DNA from: Dehalococcoidia bacterium UBA1141
GTDB taxonomy: Bacteria > Chloroflexota > Dehalococcoidia > Lucifugimonadales > UBA3495
Assembly (NCBI GenBank): GCA_002311385.1
Contig: DCAE01000142.1
Span: 1-10,766 of the forward strand
Length of the DNA: 10,766 nt
Direction: 5' to 3'
Every line of letters starts with the position of its first letter. Within the stretch, counting starts at the first letter, position 1. Below the pieces are notes generated by a model. The model did not search any database, had not been told where the DNA came from, and saw nothing but the letters and a program-made list of their open reading frames with translations. The position numbers and the translations under genes were made by a program. Below are positions 1 through 7,236 of this stretch, one piece after another.

Positions 1-740
1 GTGCTGGGCAACACTTACCGCCCTCCGGCCTTGTTGGCCAAGATGAGCGCCTCCTTGGATGTGATTAGTGGGGCCGGTTGGAGTTAGGAATCGGCGCTGG
101 TGACGGAAGGGGCGATCACCGGGCTTCGGGACTTGCCTTCCCATCCACCGCCGAACTAGTAAGGATTCTGGAAGAAGCTGTGGAACTGGTCAAGAAATCT
201 TGGACAGAGCCAAGCACAACCTTTCAGGGGCGATATTACAGCCTAGAGCAATCGGTAAACGAGCCCAAGCCGGTGCAGCAGCCCCACCCGCCGGTGTTGG
301 TTGGTGGCCACGGAGAGACCCACCTGCTCAGAGCCGTGGCCGGGCACTCCGACATTTGCAACATCGGGTTTGAAATGAGTCTGGTAGAGCACCAGTCCAA
401 AATGGAGATTCTGCAGCGGCACTGTGATGAGCTGGGCCGTGACCCATCGGGAATCGAAGTCACACACAATACCCGAGTCGTAATCGCAGAATCCCAGCGG
501 CAATTCGAAGTTTTGGTCGCTCAGGGCGCCGCTAGTGCCAACGTTAGTTTGGCTGACTACAAAAAATCCCTGTCCCAAGCCATCGCCGGGACGCCAGAAC
601 AGTGCATCCAGCAATTATCAAGATATGTAGACGAGGGAATCCACTATTTTTTCTTGCTATTCCCGGACCCCATCTCCGGTGAAAGCCTGGAGCTCTTCGC
701 CAGCGAAGTCATGTCCCACTTTGCCATCATCCAAGAATGA
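1..740 (+). pseudogene. LLM-class F420/flavin-dependent oxidoreductase, 5' end outside window, frameshifted
   Basis: This is the C-terminal two thirds or more of a luciferase-like TIM-barrel oxidoreductase, a family that uses FMN or F420 to oxidise, reduce or mono-oxygenate small organic substrates in the cytoplasm. Reading from base 1 gives GNTYRPPALLAKMSASLDVI, the strand and helix just before the family's SGGRLELGIGAG loop. That loop then continues in another frame from base 75, so one G appears to be missing in the GGGG run at 70-73. Downstream are NEPKPVQQPHPPVLVGG, the usual strand before the cofactor pocket, and a normal C-terminus ending in TGA at 738-740. The motifs resemble the Rv1855c-type F420-dependent subfamily (TIGR03560), from memory. 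The missing base lies in a homopolymer, so a sequencing error could explain it. The N-terminal ~60 residues lie outside the window. The family call is firm; substrate and cofactor are not known. Confidence 0.85.
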
Positions 741-758
741 ATCATTCCAGGCCAGTAA

Positions 759-1310
759 TTAATTCCTCGAGGACAGATTGGAGCAGGGAGTTGCCCAATC
801 TGGCACAAAATTTCCGGCTTTCCTAGCCTTGATTCCCATCGATCTGCTGTTTTTCACGTGTTGCTCGACCAACGTCCAAAAGTTTGGCCCATGGTTTGGT
901 TGTTTAATGTGGCATAGCTCGTGGACCAACACATACCGGGCCATAGAACGGGGCAAGAACAACTAGTTCTGGTTCAAGCTGATGTTATTTGCCTGGGAGC
1001 AGCTGCCCCATGGAGTCCGCTGACGCCTAATCGTGAGCCGGCTAAAGGGAATCGATAACTCGTTACTGAGGATTTCCAACCACTCCCCTAATATTATTTG
1101 GGCTTTCCGGCGGACCCATCCATTGAGCGCTCTGTTTACCTGAAGCAAATCGTCTACGTCTCCGTCCAACGTTAGGCTCAGGGATGGCGATTCTTGGATC
1201 GATAGGTGGTTTGCGTCCCGATTTAAGTAGCTCACCGACCACTTCTGCCCCATCGCCTTGAGTCCAATCGTTTCAGGCTTTAATGATCGATTCATATTTC
1301 GAAAAGACAA
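759..1310 (-). pseudogene. YgjP-like (M48/DUF45) zinc metallopeptidase with in-frame amber codon
   Basis: The family has a C-terminal zinc-peptidase domain of the YgjP/WLM type, usually in a cytoplasmic protein of about 230 residues. The family core RRQRTPWGSCSQANNISLN is present, followed by the HExxH metal site in VLVHELCH and the third-ligand region NHGPNFW. Both halves lie in the same frame, separated only by a TAG at 963-965, where a leucine codon is expected in the stretch NQN-stop-LFLP. A TTG to TAG change would account for it. No good start is visible. The TTG at 1310 is used here, ATG at 1295 is an alternative, and the frame stays open further upstream into the end of the transporter gene. 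An AGGAGG at 1388-1393 (minus strand) has no in-frame start after it. The gene is on the same strand as the transporter and converges with the oxidoreductase ending at 740. It is probably inactive unless the amber is suppressed. Confidence 0.8.
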
Positions 1311-1407
1311 GGTGATGTAATCTCGGCTTGGACGTCGTCGGTCAACTTGCCCTAAAACCCTTTGGGGGACAGACCGAAAATCGAAAGCCTCCTGATCTAT
1401 CGAGTGT

Positions 1408-2610
1408 TTAGTGTGCCTGGCTTTGCGTTTGGTCGGTCCCTAGTCCGGCCAAACGCAAAACGAGTCCTACTGCGATCGAAGCTAGGATAATCACCAGAAG
1501 AACTCCTCTGATGGAAACCGCTTCATAAACAGGCGTGAGAACCAGGGGAGCGAGCAGCACGCCGAAGAAGCGGGACCCGTTGAAAACACCGGATATGGCC
1601 TGACGTAGGTCCGGCCGCAAAGAGAGCGCCATGGCCCCGACGTTGGTCATCATGCAGGCGACGCCAATCCCAACTAGCAGCAAAAGAGGGGGATAGACGC
1701 TCACCATATTCGGTAATGCGAGGAGTCCCAAAACCCCCGCCGCAAACACAACTATTCCTCCGGTCACCACCCAGAAATCGCCGACCTTGTCGCCAAGCAA
1801 TCCGGCCACAGGTGCAACGAAGATCCCGACAAGACCTGGGATAGAGAGAAGAAGTCCAGACTTAACCGGGCCCGTCAGACTGGTTAGCTGCAGCCAGACC
1901 GCAACGAAGATCAACACACCGAACATTGCAAAGATCGTGAGGAATCCGGCCAGGGAAACTACTCGGACGGCGGGGACGGCCACCGCCTGCTTCAAGGCCA
2001 GCAGTGGGTTTATCGCTCCGGACCCGCGTGGCTGGCCAGAGTAGACTACGGCCACGGTAACGGCGGCGATTATGGCTGCACCAGCCAAAAACACATAGAA
2101 GCCCCGCCAGTCTAGATGCTCCGCGAAAAGACCTCCAGCGGTAGGGCCCAGCGCCAACCCTAAGGTGAACGCCGCTTGAATGCCGCCGACGGCCGTTGAC
2201 GTTTGGCCCGCCGGCGCCTGCTCCACAGCGATTCCCATGGACACCGGCGTCGTGAGCCCTACTCCAAGTCCTTGGGCCGCCCGCGCCACCAAAAAGGCCG
2301 GGTAGGATGAGACGGCGGCCGCCGCTAGACACGAAACCGAAAACACCAGAAGCCCTAATATCAGCGCCCGGCTGGGTCCCAAGACATCGGCTATCACCCC
2401 AGAACATAATTGGACTATCACCAAGGAGAGAACGAAGATCGTGACAGCCAGCCCGGCTAACGAGAGGGATACCCCAAAGTCTTCGCTCAGGGTCGGGAGC
2501 ATGTTAATGGTCCCCGACAAACTCAGCGGGCTAAGGACGACACCCAAGTACAATGGCGTCAGCATTCTGAAGACGGCCAGGCTGGAGACCAATTTCTGCT
2601 CTTGGGCCAA
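1408..2610 (-). CDS. MFS transporter, DHA1-like, 12 transmembrane helices
   Basis: This is an intact 400-residue inner-membrane secondary transporter of the major facilitator superfamily, close to the usual ~400-residue length. Hydrophobic helices run throughout, with the standard break between two six-helix halves around residues 190-210 (polar stretch SGQPRGSGAINP). Motif A in the loop after helix 2 is GVIADVLGPSRA (residues 71-82, with G71 and D75). Helix 5 carries the antiporter-type motif C, LGPTAGG (154-160). These point to proton-coupled drug or metabolite efflux of the Bcr/EmrB-like DHA1 type, but the substrate cannot be told. The TTG start is chosen because AGGAGG at about 2622-2627 (minus strand) lies 11 bases upstream. 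The next in-frame start, ATG at residue 16, has no visible ribosome binding site and would cut into the N-terminal tail before helix 1. The broken metallopeptidase follows on the same strand. Confidence 0.9.
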   Translation of the reverse strand: MAQEQKLVSSLAVFRMLTPLYLGVVLSPLSLSGTINMLPTLSEDFGVSLSLAGLAVTIFVLSLVIVQLCSGVIADVLGPSRALILGLLVFSVSCLAAAAVSSYPAFLVARAAQGLGVGLTTPVSMGIAVEQAPAGQTSTAVGGIQAAFTLGLALGPTAGGLFAEHLDWRGFYVFLAGAAIIAAVTVAVVYSGQPRGSGAINPLLALKQAVAVPAVRVVSLAGFLTIFAMFGVLIFVAVWLQLTSLTGPVKSGLLLSIPGLVGIFVAPVAGLLGDKVGDFWVVTGGIVVFAAGVLGLLALPNMVSVYPPLLLLVGIGVACMMTNVGAMALSLRPDLRQAISGVFNGSRFFGVLLAPLVLTPVYEAVSIRGVLLVIILASIAVGLVLRLAGLGTDQTQSQAH

Positions 2611-2703
2611 ACTCAGGCTTTCCTCCTGGGGCTATTCCAGAACTGGCGACAGAGTGCCTTATTAAGGATAGTATATTTGAGCTGTTAATATCGGCTGGCT
2701 GGT

Positions 2704-3144
2704 CTCGACAGTCCGAACCAGCACAAATACCCGCTACCTCGCCTAGCTGCCTGGTGGTCCCATTTAGAAAGGCTGGGTGGTGGCATCGGCACCAGAGGCC
2801 CCGGCGAAACCCATATCGAGACCGACCGACGGTTAGTTCAGCGACGTACACGGCGAATCGAACGTGACTTGGAAGCTGTGAGGCGTCGGCGCAGCGTCTA
2901 CATAGGCCGGCGCAAGAGGCCCGCTATCCCCATCGCCAGCATGGTGGGATACACCAACGCTGGCAAAAGCACACTTCTCAACAGCCTCAGTAATTCCAAG
3001 GTAACTGCGGAAGACCTACTCTTGCTGGGTAAGCGTTTGGGGCATGCCAGTGTAGCTACAACTGGAGATGCCTACGGTCATTTGTTGCCAGGTTGGCAAA
3101 AAGAGGCAGCCAACTCCTTCGCCGAGGCGATGAAACAGGGCTAG
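2704..3144 (+). pseudogene. HflX GTPase fragment fused in frame to tyrosine-recombinase C-terminus
   Basis: HflX is a ribosome-associated GTPase of about 400 residues. Here only its middle remains: the helical linker (WWSHLERLGGGIGTRGPGET, about 2752-2811), the basic DRRLVQRR...RRRRS region, and the G1 loop GYTNAGKS at about 2947-2970. It continues to AEDLL, just before switch I. From about 3022 the same frame reads LLGKRLGHASVATTGDAYGH, the end of a phage-type integrase: the catalytic-box histidine in LGH and the nucleophile tyrosine in DAYGH, with the usual LPGWQKEA tail and stop at 3142-3144. The N-terminal HflX domain, the G2-G5 motifs and almost all of the integrase are absent. The frame is open across the join. 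No start with a ribosome binding site is seen, so it is probably not expressed. A recombination or deletion scar is the likeliest origin. Confidence 0.8.
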
Positions 3145-3321
3145 CCAGGGGACTCACGCTATCAGCGCTACTATGGACAGAAAGAGATGCGTGACAACTG
3201 CTAGTGATAAGGCGCATCAGGACGGCTCAGGCCCAAGGCGCAGGTCCGCTGGAGGATGCCTGACCTTTCATCCGGGGCGGCAATTGTTTTCGAGTCGGAA
3301 TAGCCCCATGCCGATGGGCGG
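3145..3321 (+). other. Gap between integrase tail and VOC gene, no gene recognised
   Basis: Nothing protein-like is supported on either strand here. No tRNA cloverleaf was found that would explain integration next to the recombinase tail. Confidence 0.4.
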
Positions 3322-3327
3322 TATAAT
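3322..3327 (+). promoter_or_regulatory. Candidate -10 element (TATAAT) upstream of VOC gene
   Basis: A perfect TATAAT lies 66 bases before the chosen start at 3394. The -35 position, 17 bases upstream, is poor (AATAGC), so this would be a weak or activator-dependent sigma-70 promoter. It sits just where the operon 3394-6261 would need one. This is inference from consensus only. Confidence 0.35.
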
Positions 3328-3393
3328 TTCTCGTTCAGCAGGACTACTATAGTGGGCACAAATCCGGTCCAAATCCAACCGATGGAGTTCCAT

Positions 3394-3783
3394 ATGCTCG
3401 CAGACAACATCCGGCTGAAGAACATCAACCACATAACGTACAACGTGAAGGACAAGGACGCCGCCCTCAAATGGTACGAAGATATCCTCGGTGTAAGGCA
3501 GATTCCCAAAATGGTCAATGGTGATCATCTTTATTGGCTTCAATTACCCAGCGGCGCCATGATCCACATCATCGAGAATGAAGGCGCGCCTTCGGCTCCG
3601 TCTCACCACACCGCTTTCGAGGTAGACGAGATAGAGGAATCGCACAAGTACTTCGCATCCAAGGGCATAGAGACCACGGACATCCAGACCAGGAACGACG
3701 GTCAGCGGGCATTCTACCTGAACGACCTGGACGGCAACCGCATCGAGATCTGCACCGTATCTGGTTTCGGAGTTCTCGTATAG
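3394..3783 (+). CDS. VOC-family protein (glyoxalase/dioxygenase fold)
   Basis: This is a 129-residue vicinal-oxygen-chelate protein, the usual length for a single two-module VOC chain. It is probably a divalent-metal enzyme acting on a small oxygenated substrate as an isomerase, lyase, epimerase or ring-cleaving dioxygenase. Module 1 runs from NINHITYNV (H13) to the strand MIHIIEN (H58). Module 2 runs from PSHHTAFEV (H72) to GNRIEICT (E118). The set H13, H58, H72 and E118 lies at the expected metal-ligand positions, with a histidine where glyoxalase I has glutamate. The ATG at 3394 is chosen because GGAG at 3385-3388 lies well spaced before it. A GTG at 3352 and an ATG at 3382 in the same frame have no such site and would add residues before the first strand. 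It is the first gene of a same-strand run, 29 bases ahead of the isomerase-like gene. Substrate unknown. Confidence 0.85.
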   Translation: MLADNIRLKNINHITYNVKDKDAALKWYEDILGVRQIPKMVNGDHLYWLQLPSGAMIHIIENEGAPSAPSHHTAFEVDEIEESHKYFASKGIETTDIQTRNDGQRAFYLNDLDGNRIEICTVSGFGVLV

Positions 3784-3800
3784 ACCACTACCCCCATACC

Positions 3801-3806
3801 AAGGAG
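3801..3806 (+). promoter_or_regulatory. Ribosome binding site AAGGAG
   Basis: AAGGAG lies six bases before the ATG at 3813 and fixes the start of the isomerase-like gene. Confidence 0.7.
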
Positions 3807-3812
3807 CTGATC

Positions 3813-4628
3813 ATGATCTTCGGCGCTATTACCAATTCGTGGCGCGAGCAACTGCCATCGCACACCGTGAAAGAACTTGTAGGTGCGGCGGTGGAGAGGG
3901 GCGCCAAGCATATCGAACTGCGCCAGACCTGCCTTGGGGAATGCGAGGAAGGGGCTGGTGAAACCTGGCGTCCCAAATTTGACCAACTACAAGACCTTGT
4001 CCAGGCTTACCCTGGTCTCACCTTCGACTTAGCAATGGCCTTACCCTGTCTCACACAGAGCATCGACCCACACGGAGAGTTGTTCCAGGCTGCTTTGACC
4101 GGCGCCAAGCTCGTTGGAGGCAGCCAGCCCCATCTCCGAGTTGTCGACCCCTCACCACTGGACGGGCCGTGGTCTGGTCCAGGCGATATCCCACAAGAAG
4201 CGTTAGGGCTGGCCGGCCTCATCACCGAAGCCGCTCGACAGGGCGTGATCATGTCTATGGAGAACTCGTCTCTGCCCATCCGCAACATGGCCATGCTCGT
4301 GGAACAAGTGCGGAGCATGGTTGATGCAGAAGCCGGCTCTGGGTTGGGCCTGTGCCCAGACCCGACCAACCAGCTTAGGCGCTTCCCCGACTCCGACCCC
4401 CTGGCCGAGTTGGAAGCTTTACCACTGGACATGATTAAGATCGTCCATTTCAAGCAGCTTCGGGGCGGGGAGACCCACCCAAGCGTGGACGCTGGAGACT
4501 TGGATTGCCTGCGTATGCGGGACATCTTGGACGCCAAAGGCTATGCTGGAGCCGCGATTATGGAGATACCCCCGGACTCCGCGGTGTTCGACCACCTAGA
4601 ATCTAGTTTCAAGTACCTGAACCCGTAG
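3813..4628 (+). CDS. Sugar phosphate isomerase/epimerase-like TIM-barrel protein (xylose isomerase-like)
   Basis: This is an intact 271-residue protein of the xylose-isomerase-like AP_endonuc_2 superfamily, normally 250-300 residues. The superfamily includes sugar epimerases, hydroxypyruvate isomerase, dehydroshikimate dehydratase and IolE/IolI-type enzymes. The metal-binding carboxylates and histidine of the barrel can be placed: E150 in MSMENSS, D183 in LCPDPTN, H212 in IVHFKQ and E251 in IMEIPP. An early strand reads AKHIELRQ, with E35. These give the E-D-H-E set that binds one divalent metal, so an aldose-ketose or epimerase-type reaction, or a dehydration, is possible. The gene starts 29 bases after the VOC gene and is followed 17 bases later by a broken VOC gene, so the three were probably cotranscribed. 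Neighbouring VOC and flavin oxidoreductase genes suggest catabolism of a small aromatic or polyol-like compound. Exact activity unknown. Confidence 0.8.
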   Translation: MIFGAITNSWREQLPSHTVKELVGAAVERGAKHIELRQTCLGECEEGAGETWRPKFDQLQDLVQAYPGLTFDLAMALPCLTQSIDPHGELFQAALTGAKLVGGSQPHLRVVDPSPLDGPWSGPGDIPQEALGLAGLITEAARQGVIMSMENSSLPIRNMAMLVEQVRSMVDAEAGSGLGLCPDPTNQLRRFPDSDPLAELEALPLDMIKIVHFKQLRGGETHPSVDAGDLDCLRMRDILDAKGYAGAAIMEIPPDSAVFDHLESSFKYLNP

Positions 4629-4645
4629 GAAACCAGGGGGAGATT

Positions 4646-5085
4646 ATGGGACTACTGAACGTCGAATAGACCACTCATTGGTCCATACCCGTGAACAACC
4701 TGGGAGAATCAGAAGAGTTCTACGGCGAGTTTTTTGGACTGTAACATGTAGGCCGTTTGGGAAACTCCCGGATGACCTGTTTCAAAGTGGCCGACCACCG
4801 GATCTTACTCGCGGAACGCAAGAACCCCAGGGCGTGGCGGCCCAGTCCGAAGAAGAGGTGAACCACTCTTTCACGGTCAGCAGGGAGACCCTGCTGAAGG
4901 CCTGCGAATTGTCCCTTGAACACCAGGTGCCCATCGACTAGCTGGTCCATCGAAAACAGGGGTTCTTCTCCGGCCGGGAATTATATTTCTTCGACCCAAA
5001 CGGCAGTAAACTGGAACGGCCCGGCCCTAATTGGAGCGACGTGATGCCTGAACCTACAGTTGAGGAGCTTGCCCAACAGGCCTAG
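4646..5085 (+). pseudogene. Broken VOC-family gene (three in-frame stops plus a frameshift)
   Basis: This was a VOC protein of about 145 residues. After GGGGGAG and ATG at 4646, the frame reads a typical first module: TTHWSIPVNNLGESEEFYG, then GRLGNSRMTCFKVADHRILL. It is interrupted by TAG at 4667-4669 and TAA at 4742-4744. Around 4828-4840 the reading moves to another frame and continues with the second module, NHSFTVSRETLLKACELS (metal histidine in NHSF), then LYFFDPNGSKLE with the terminal glutamate. It has a further TAG at 4939-4941 and ends at TAG 5083-5085. All metal-ligand positions survive, so the decay is recent or the sequence contains errors. A different residue seems to have been lost at each stop (for example glutamate at the TAA in GL-stop-HVGRL), which argues against simple code reassignment. 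It was the third gene of the run. Confidence 0.8.
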
Positions 5086-5129
5086 TTACCCACGTTCCCA
5101 ACTAAGAGATTCCACGATGGAGTAACAAC

Positions 5130-6261
5130 ATGACGACGATGGATTTTGGACTTTTCGATACCTAGAACGCCGTATACATCGGTGGTAAAGTTTCATGGGA
5201 CCCCGAGTATGACGGCGGGGAACTTCTCGAGTCGGAGGCCTACGACAAGAATTTCGAACAGGTCGATATGATCGAGTCTGCAGGCTGGGACTATATCTGG
5301 CTCGGCGGAAGCCACTTCTCCTCACAAGCGAGCATGAGCCCTCAGGTACTCATGCTATGCGCCGTAATGGCCGCTCGCACCAAGAATCTCAAGATTGGTT
5401 CATCCATCCACCGCCCGTTGATGAAGCTGCCCGGGGAGCAACTGTCGGAAAGGGCTCTTCCCCACGAGAGGTATACCTTCGACAATCTGATGCTGGACGA
5501 CCCCTTCCAGACCGCGGAGCAGGTGGCCATCATAGACCAAGTCAGCAAAGGCCGGTTCTACTACGGAGCAGGAGCCCGGTCTCGCGGTTCTGACGAGCGG
5601 CGGGATTACTTCTATGAGTTCCTTGAGGTCTTTAAACAAGTCTGGACGGAGGCTCACTTCTCCGGCTTCGAAGGCAAGTATTACAATTACCCGGCTTTTT
5701 ACGAGCCCTACCTGTCGATCCCTAAGCCCTACCAGAAGCCCTACCCTCCCATGCTGCTTCCTGTAGATAGCCAGGAGAGCTTCGTTCCGATGGGTACCTT
5801 GGGTTATAAGATTGCAATAGGCGCGGGGAGTTCCACACACAACATCCGTGGGTCAGCCATCCTCCGGGAGGATGTTAAGGCTTATCGGCAGGCCTGGAAG
5901 GATGCTGGACACTCCGGCGAACCGACCACGGTGGTCCGCATACCTACCCTGCTTGCCGACACTAAAGCCGAGGCCGACGAACAGAGTGAAAAGCTCATGG
6001 ACCTGGCGGCCCGGGCGATTTTTCAGCGGGCGATTCGGCATCGGCAGCACGGACGCGGGCTCAGCCAGTCCTGATGCAACCGCGGAAGTGAACCTCTTCG
6101 GAACGGCTGAAGAGGTTGTAGACAAGATTGAGGTGCTCCGCGAGCAATACGGCACGGACGAGATTATGTTCGAGGTTAACTGGACTTCATCGGTGCCTCG
6201 AGAAGTGACCACGAACACCATACGCATCCTCACTGACAAGGTGATCCCCAAGTTCAAATAA
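5130..6261 (+). pseudogene. LLM-class flavin-dependent oxidoreductase with amber codon 12 and a frameshift
   Basis: This is a luciferase-like oxidoreductase of about 376 residues, full family length. ATG at 5130 follows GGAG at 5119-5122. The first strand MDFGLFDT is followed directly by TAG at 5163-5165, after which the frame continues with NAVYIGGKVSWDPEYDGG. Then come the first helix and second strand (FEQVDMIESAGWDYIWLGG) and AEQVAIIDQVSKGRFYYGAG, the family hallmark. Next is the long excursion with KPYQKPYPPMLLPV before the cofactor pocket. Around the five-T run at 6019-6023 the frame changes, and the C-terminus continues as SGRFGIGSTDAGSASPDATA and GTAEEVVDKIEVLREQYG to TAA at 6259-6261. 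No alternative start downstream of the amber keeps the first barrel strand. The gene lies 44 bases after the broken VOC gene and closes the run. The amber looks genuine (TGG to TAG is one possibility); the frameshift may be a homopolymer error. Confidence 0.85.
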
Positions 6262-6316
6262 CCCGGAGCGACTGGGAACGAGTGGCCACTAAAGGTCGCC
6301 GGAGCCAGAACCTGTA

Positions 6317-6685
6317 CTAACCCTTAAGAGGATTTCCAGATAGGTTAACTACTCTTCGTCGTGTCAGTTCCTCGATATCAGGTGGTAAAACAGTAAGTGC
6401 ATTATCCGAAAAATCCAACTTCTCAAGTTTGGTCAACCGATTCATTCTGACTGGCACCTCGGTCAATTGATTTTGACATATCTTCAATGTGGACAGCCCA
6501 GTTAAGTCGACAATCCCGGGCGGCTACGCCGCCAGCTGGTTGTGGCTCAAATCCAGCCATGTCAGGTTGGTCAGTTCGCCTATCTCGGGCGGCAGCGTAG
6601 TCAATCCTTTCCGAGACAGGTCTAAAGTAGTCGACCCTTCGTCCCCTGACTTCGCTATCGCCTCGGCAAGCTCATCTTGGTCCAT
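6317..6685 (-). pseudogene. Short leucine-rich-repeat protein with in-frame amber codon
   Basis: This would be a 122-residue protein made of an N-terminal cap (MDQDELAEAIAKSGDEGSTT) and four leucine-rich repeats of about 23 residues. The repeats are recognised by LTTLPPEIGELTNL, LDLSHNQL, LTEVPVRMNRLTKL, LDFSDNALTVLPPDIEEL and VNLSGNPL. Such cap and repeat sequences are best known from bacterial Roco/COR and related LRR proteins, but no GTPase or effector domain follows. A TAG at 6521-6523 replaces the leucine expected in the repeat (LAA-stop-PPGI), again matching TTG to TAG. The ATG at 6685 is preferred to the in-frame TTG at 6706 because AGGA lies eight bases upstream. It stands alone on this strand, converging with the oxidoreductase that ends at 6261. 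LRR proteins bind other proteins; the partner is unknown. The amber would leave only about 54 residues. Confidence 0.75.
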
Positions 6686-6706
6686 ATCGCAAATCCTGCT
6701 CGTCAA

Positions 6707-6958
6707 GAGTTATAAACAATGCACGAGACCATATTTGGGCTTCCAGTTTCTGTTCTTGTAAATCTGTATCAGGTGGTCCAGCGATAAATGGTCAACGAAT
6801 TCGAGTTAACCGTAAAAAAGTCGTGGAGAAACCGTACACAGGTAATTTACAGATTGGGCGCCTGGTATATGGCTGGCTCAAACCCCGAATCAGGATCGAA
6901 TATATCCACATCCAACAGGGATACTCGTTGACATAACATAGGATAGTGGGATACCCAG
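6707..6958. other. Non-coding gap between LRR gene and integrase remnant
   Basis: The stretch is more AT-rich than its surroundings and shows no convincing reading frame on either strand. A perfect TTGACA at 6928-6933 points towards the integrase remnant but has no acceptable -10 partner. Confidence 0.4.
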
Positions 6959-7236
6959 ATGGGAGCCGTCCTAAAGGGTGCCAAGGGGCCCTGGACCATC
7001 GTCGTAGATGTTAACGCCCCGATGGTAGACGTAAAAAGCGGTGGATCACGGTCAAAAGGTCCAAGGAAGACGCTGAACGCCGAATGTCCGAGATACTTAA
7101 AAGGGTGAACAGCGGACTTTACATAAGCCCCAATAAGGATACCCTTGGATCCTTCCTATTCCCGTTTGTACCAGGTCAGCCCGATTTATTATCGACATCC
7201 TCGCCTATCCAATCTAGGCAAACTGAAGCTATCAAA
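6959..7236 (+). pseudogene. Tyrosine recombinase (phage-type integrase), N-terminal fragment, frameshifted
   Basis: This is the start of an integrase: an N-terminal AP2-like DNA-binding arm followed by the beginning of the SAM-like core-binding domain. From ATG 6959 the sequence reads MGAVLKGAKGPWTIVVDVNA. From 7021 a second frame continues DGRRKKRWITVKRSKEDAE and RMSEILKRVNSGLYISPNK, the usual end of the arm and linker. From about 7165 a return to the first frame gives YYRHPRLSNLGKLKLSN, matching the helix and LGKxxLS motif of the core-binding domain. It stops abruptly where the downstream oxidoreductase ends (7237), so the catalytic domain is missing. At least two frameshifts (about 7018 and 7155-7165) break it. 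A tail of a similar integrase lies at 3022-3144, on the same strand, 3.8 kb away. The two pieces do not meet end to end, since roughly 250 residues are missing between them. Confidence 0.75.

Noticed and set aside
1862..2407. Long minus-strand frame inside the transporter gene
   Set aside because: It is an out-of-frame shadow of the transporter, whose helices and motifs are complete in the other frame, and it resembles no protein.
4007..4537. 176-codon minus-strand frame opposite the isomerase-like gene
   Set aside because: It is antisense to a gene with a clear metal-site set and ribosome binding site, and has low-complexity Ser/Arg/Pro composition.
5400..5840. 146-codon minus-strand frame opposite the LLM gene at 5130
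   Set aside because: It is antisense to well-conserved oxidoreductase motifs and has no start signal or recognisable domain.
6263..6305. Possible bidirectional terminator with internal palindrome AGTGGCCACT between convergent genes
   Set aside because: The outer stem is only five base pairs (GCGAC/GTCGC) with a long loop and no T-tract on either side.
6761..6855. 8-bp inverted repeat AATCTGTA / TACAGATT
   Set aside because: The arms are 79 bases apart in AT-rich DNA, with no related element or gene; compatible with chance.
6928..6933. Perfect -35 hexamer TTGACA before the integrase remnant
   Set aside because: No acceptable -10 element at 16-18 bases, and the ATG at 6959 is too close for a normal promoter plus leader.
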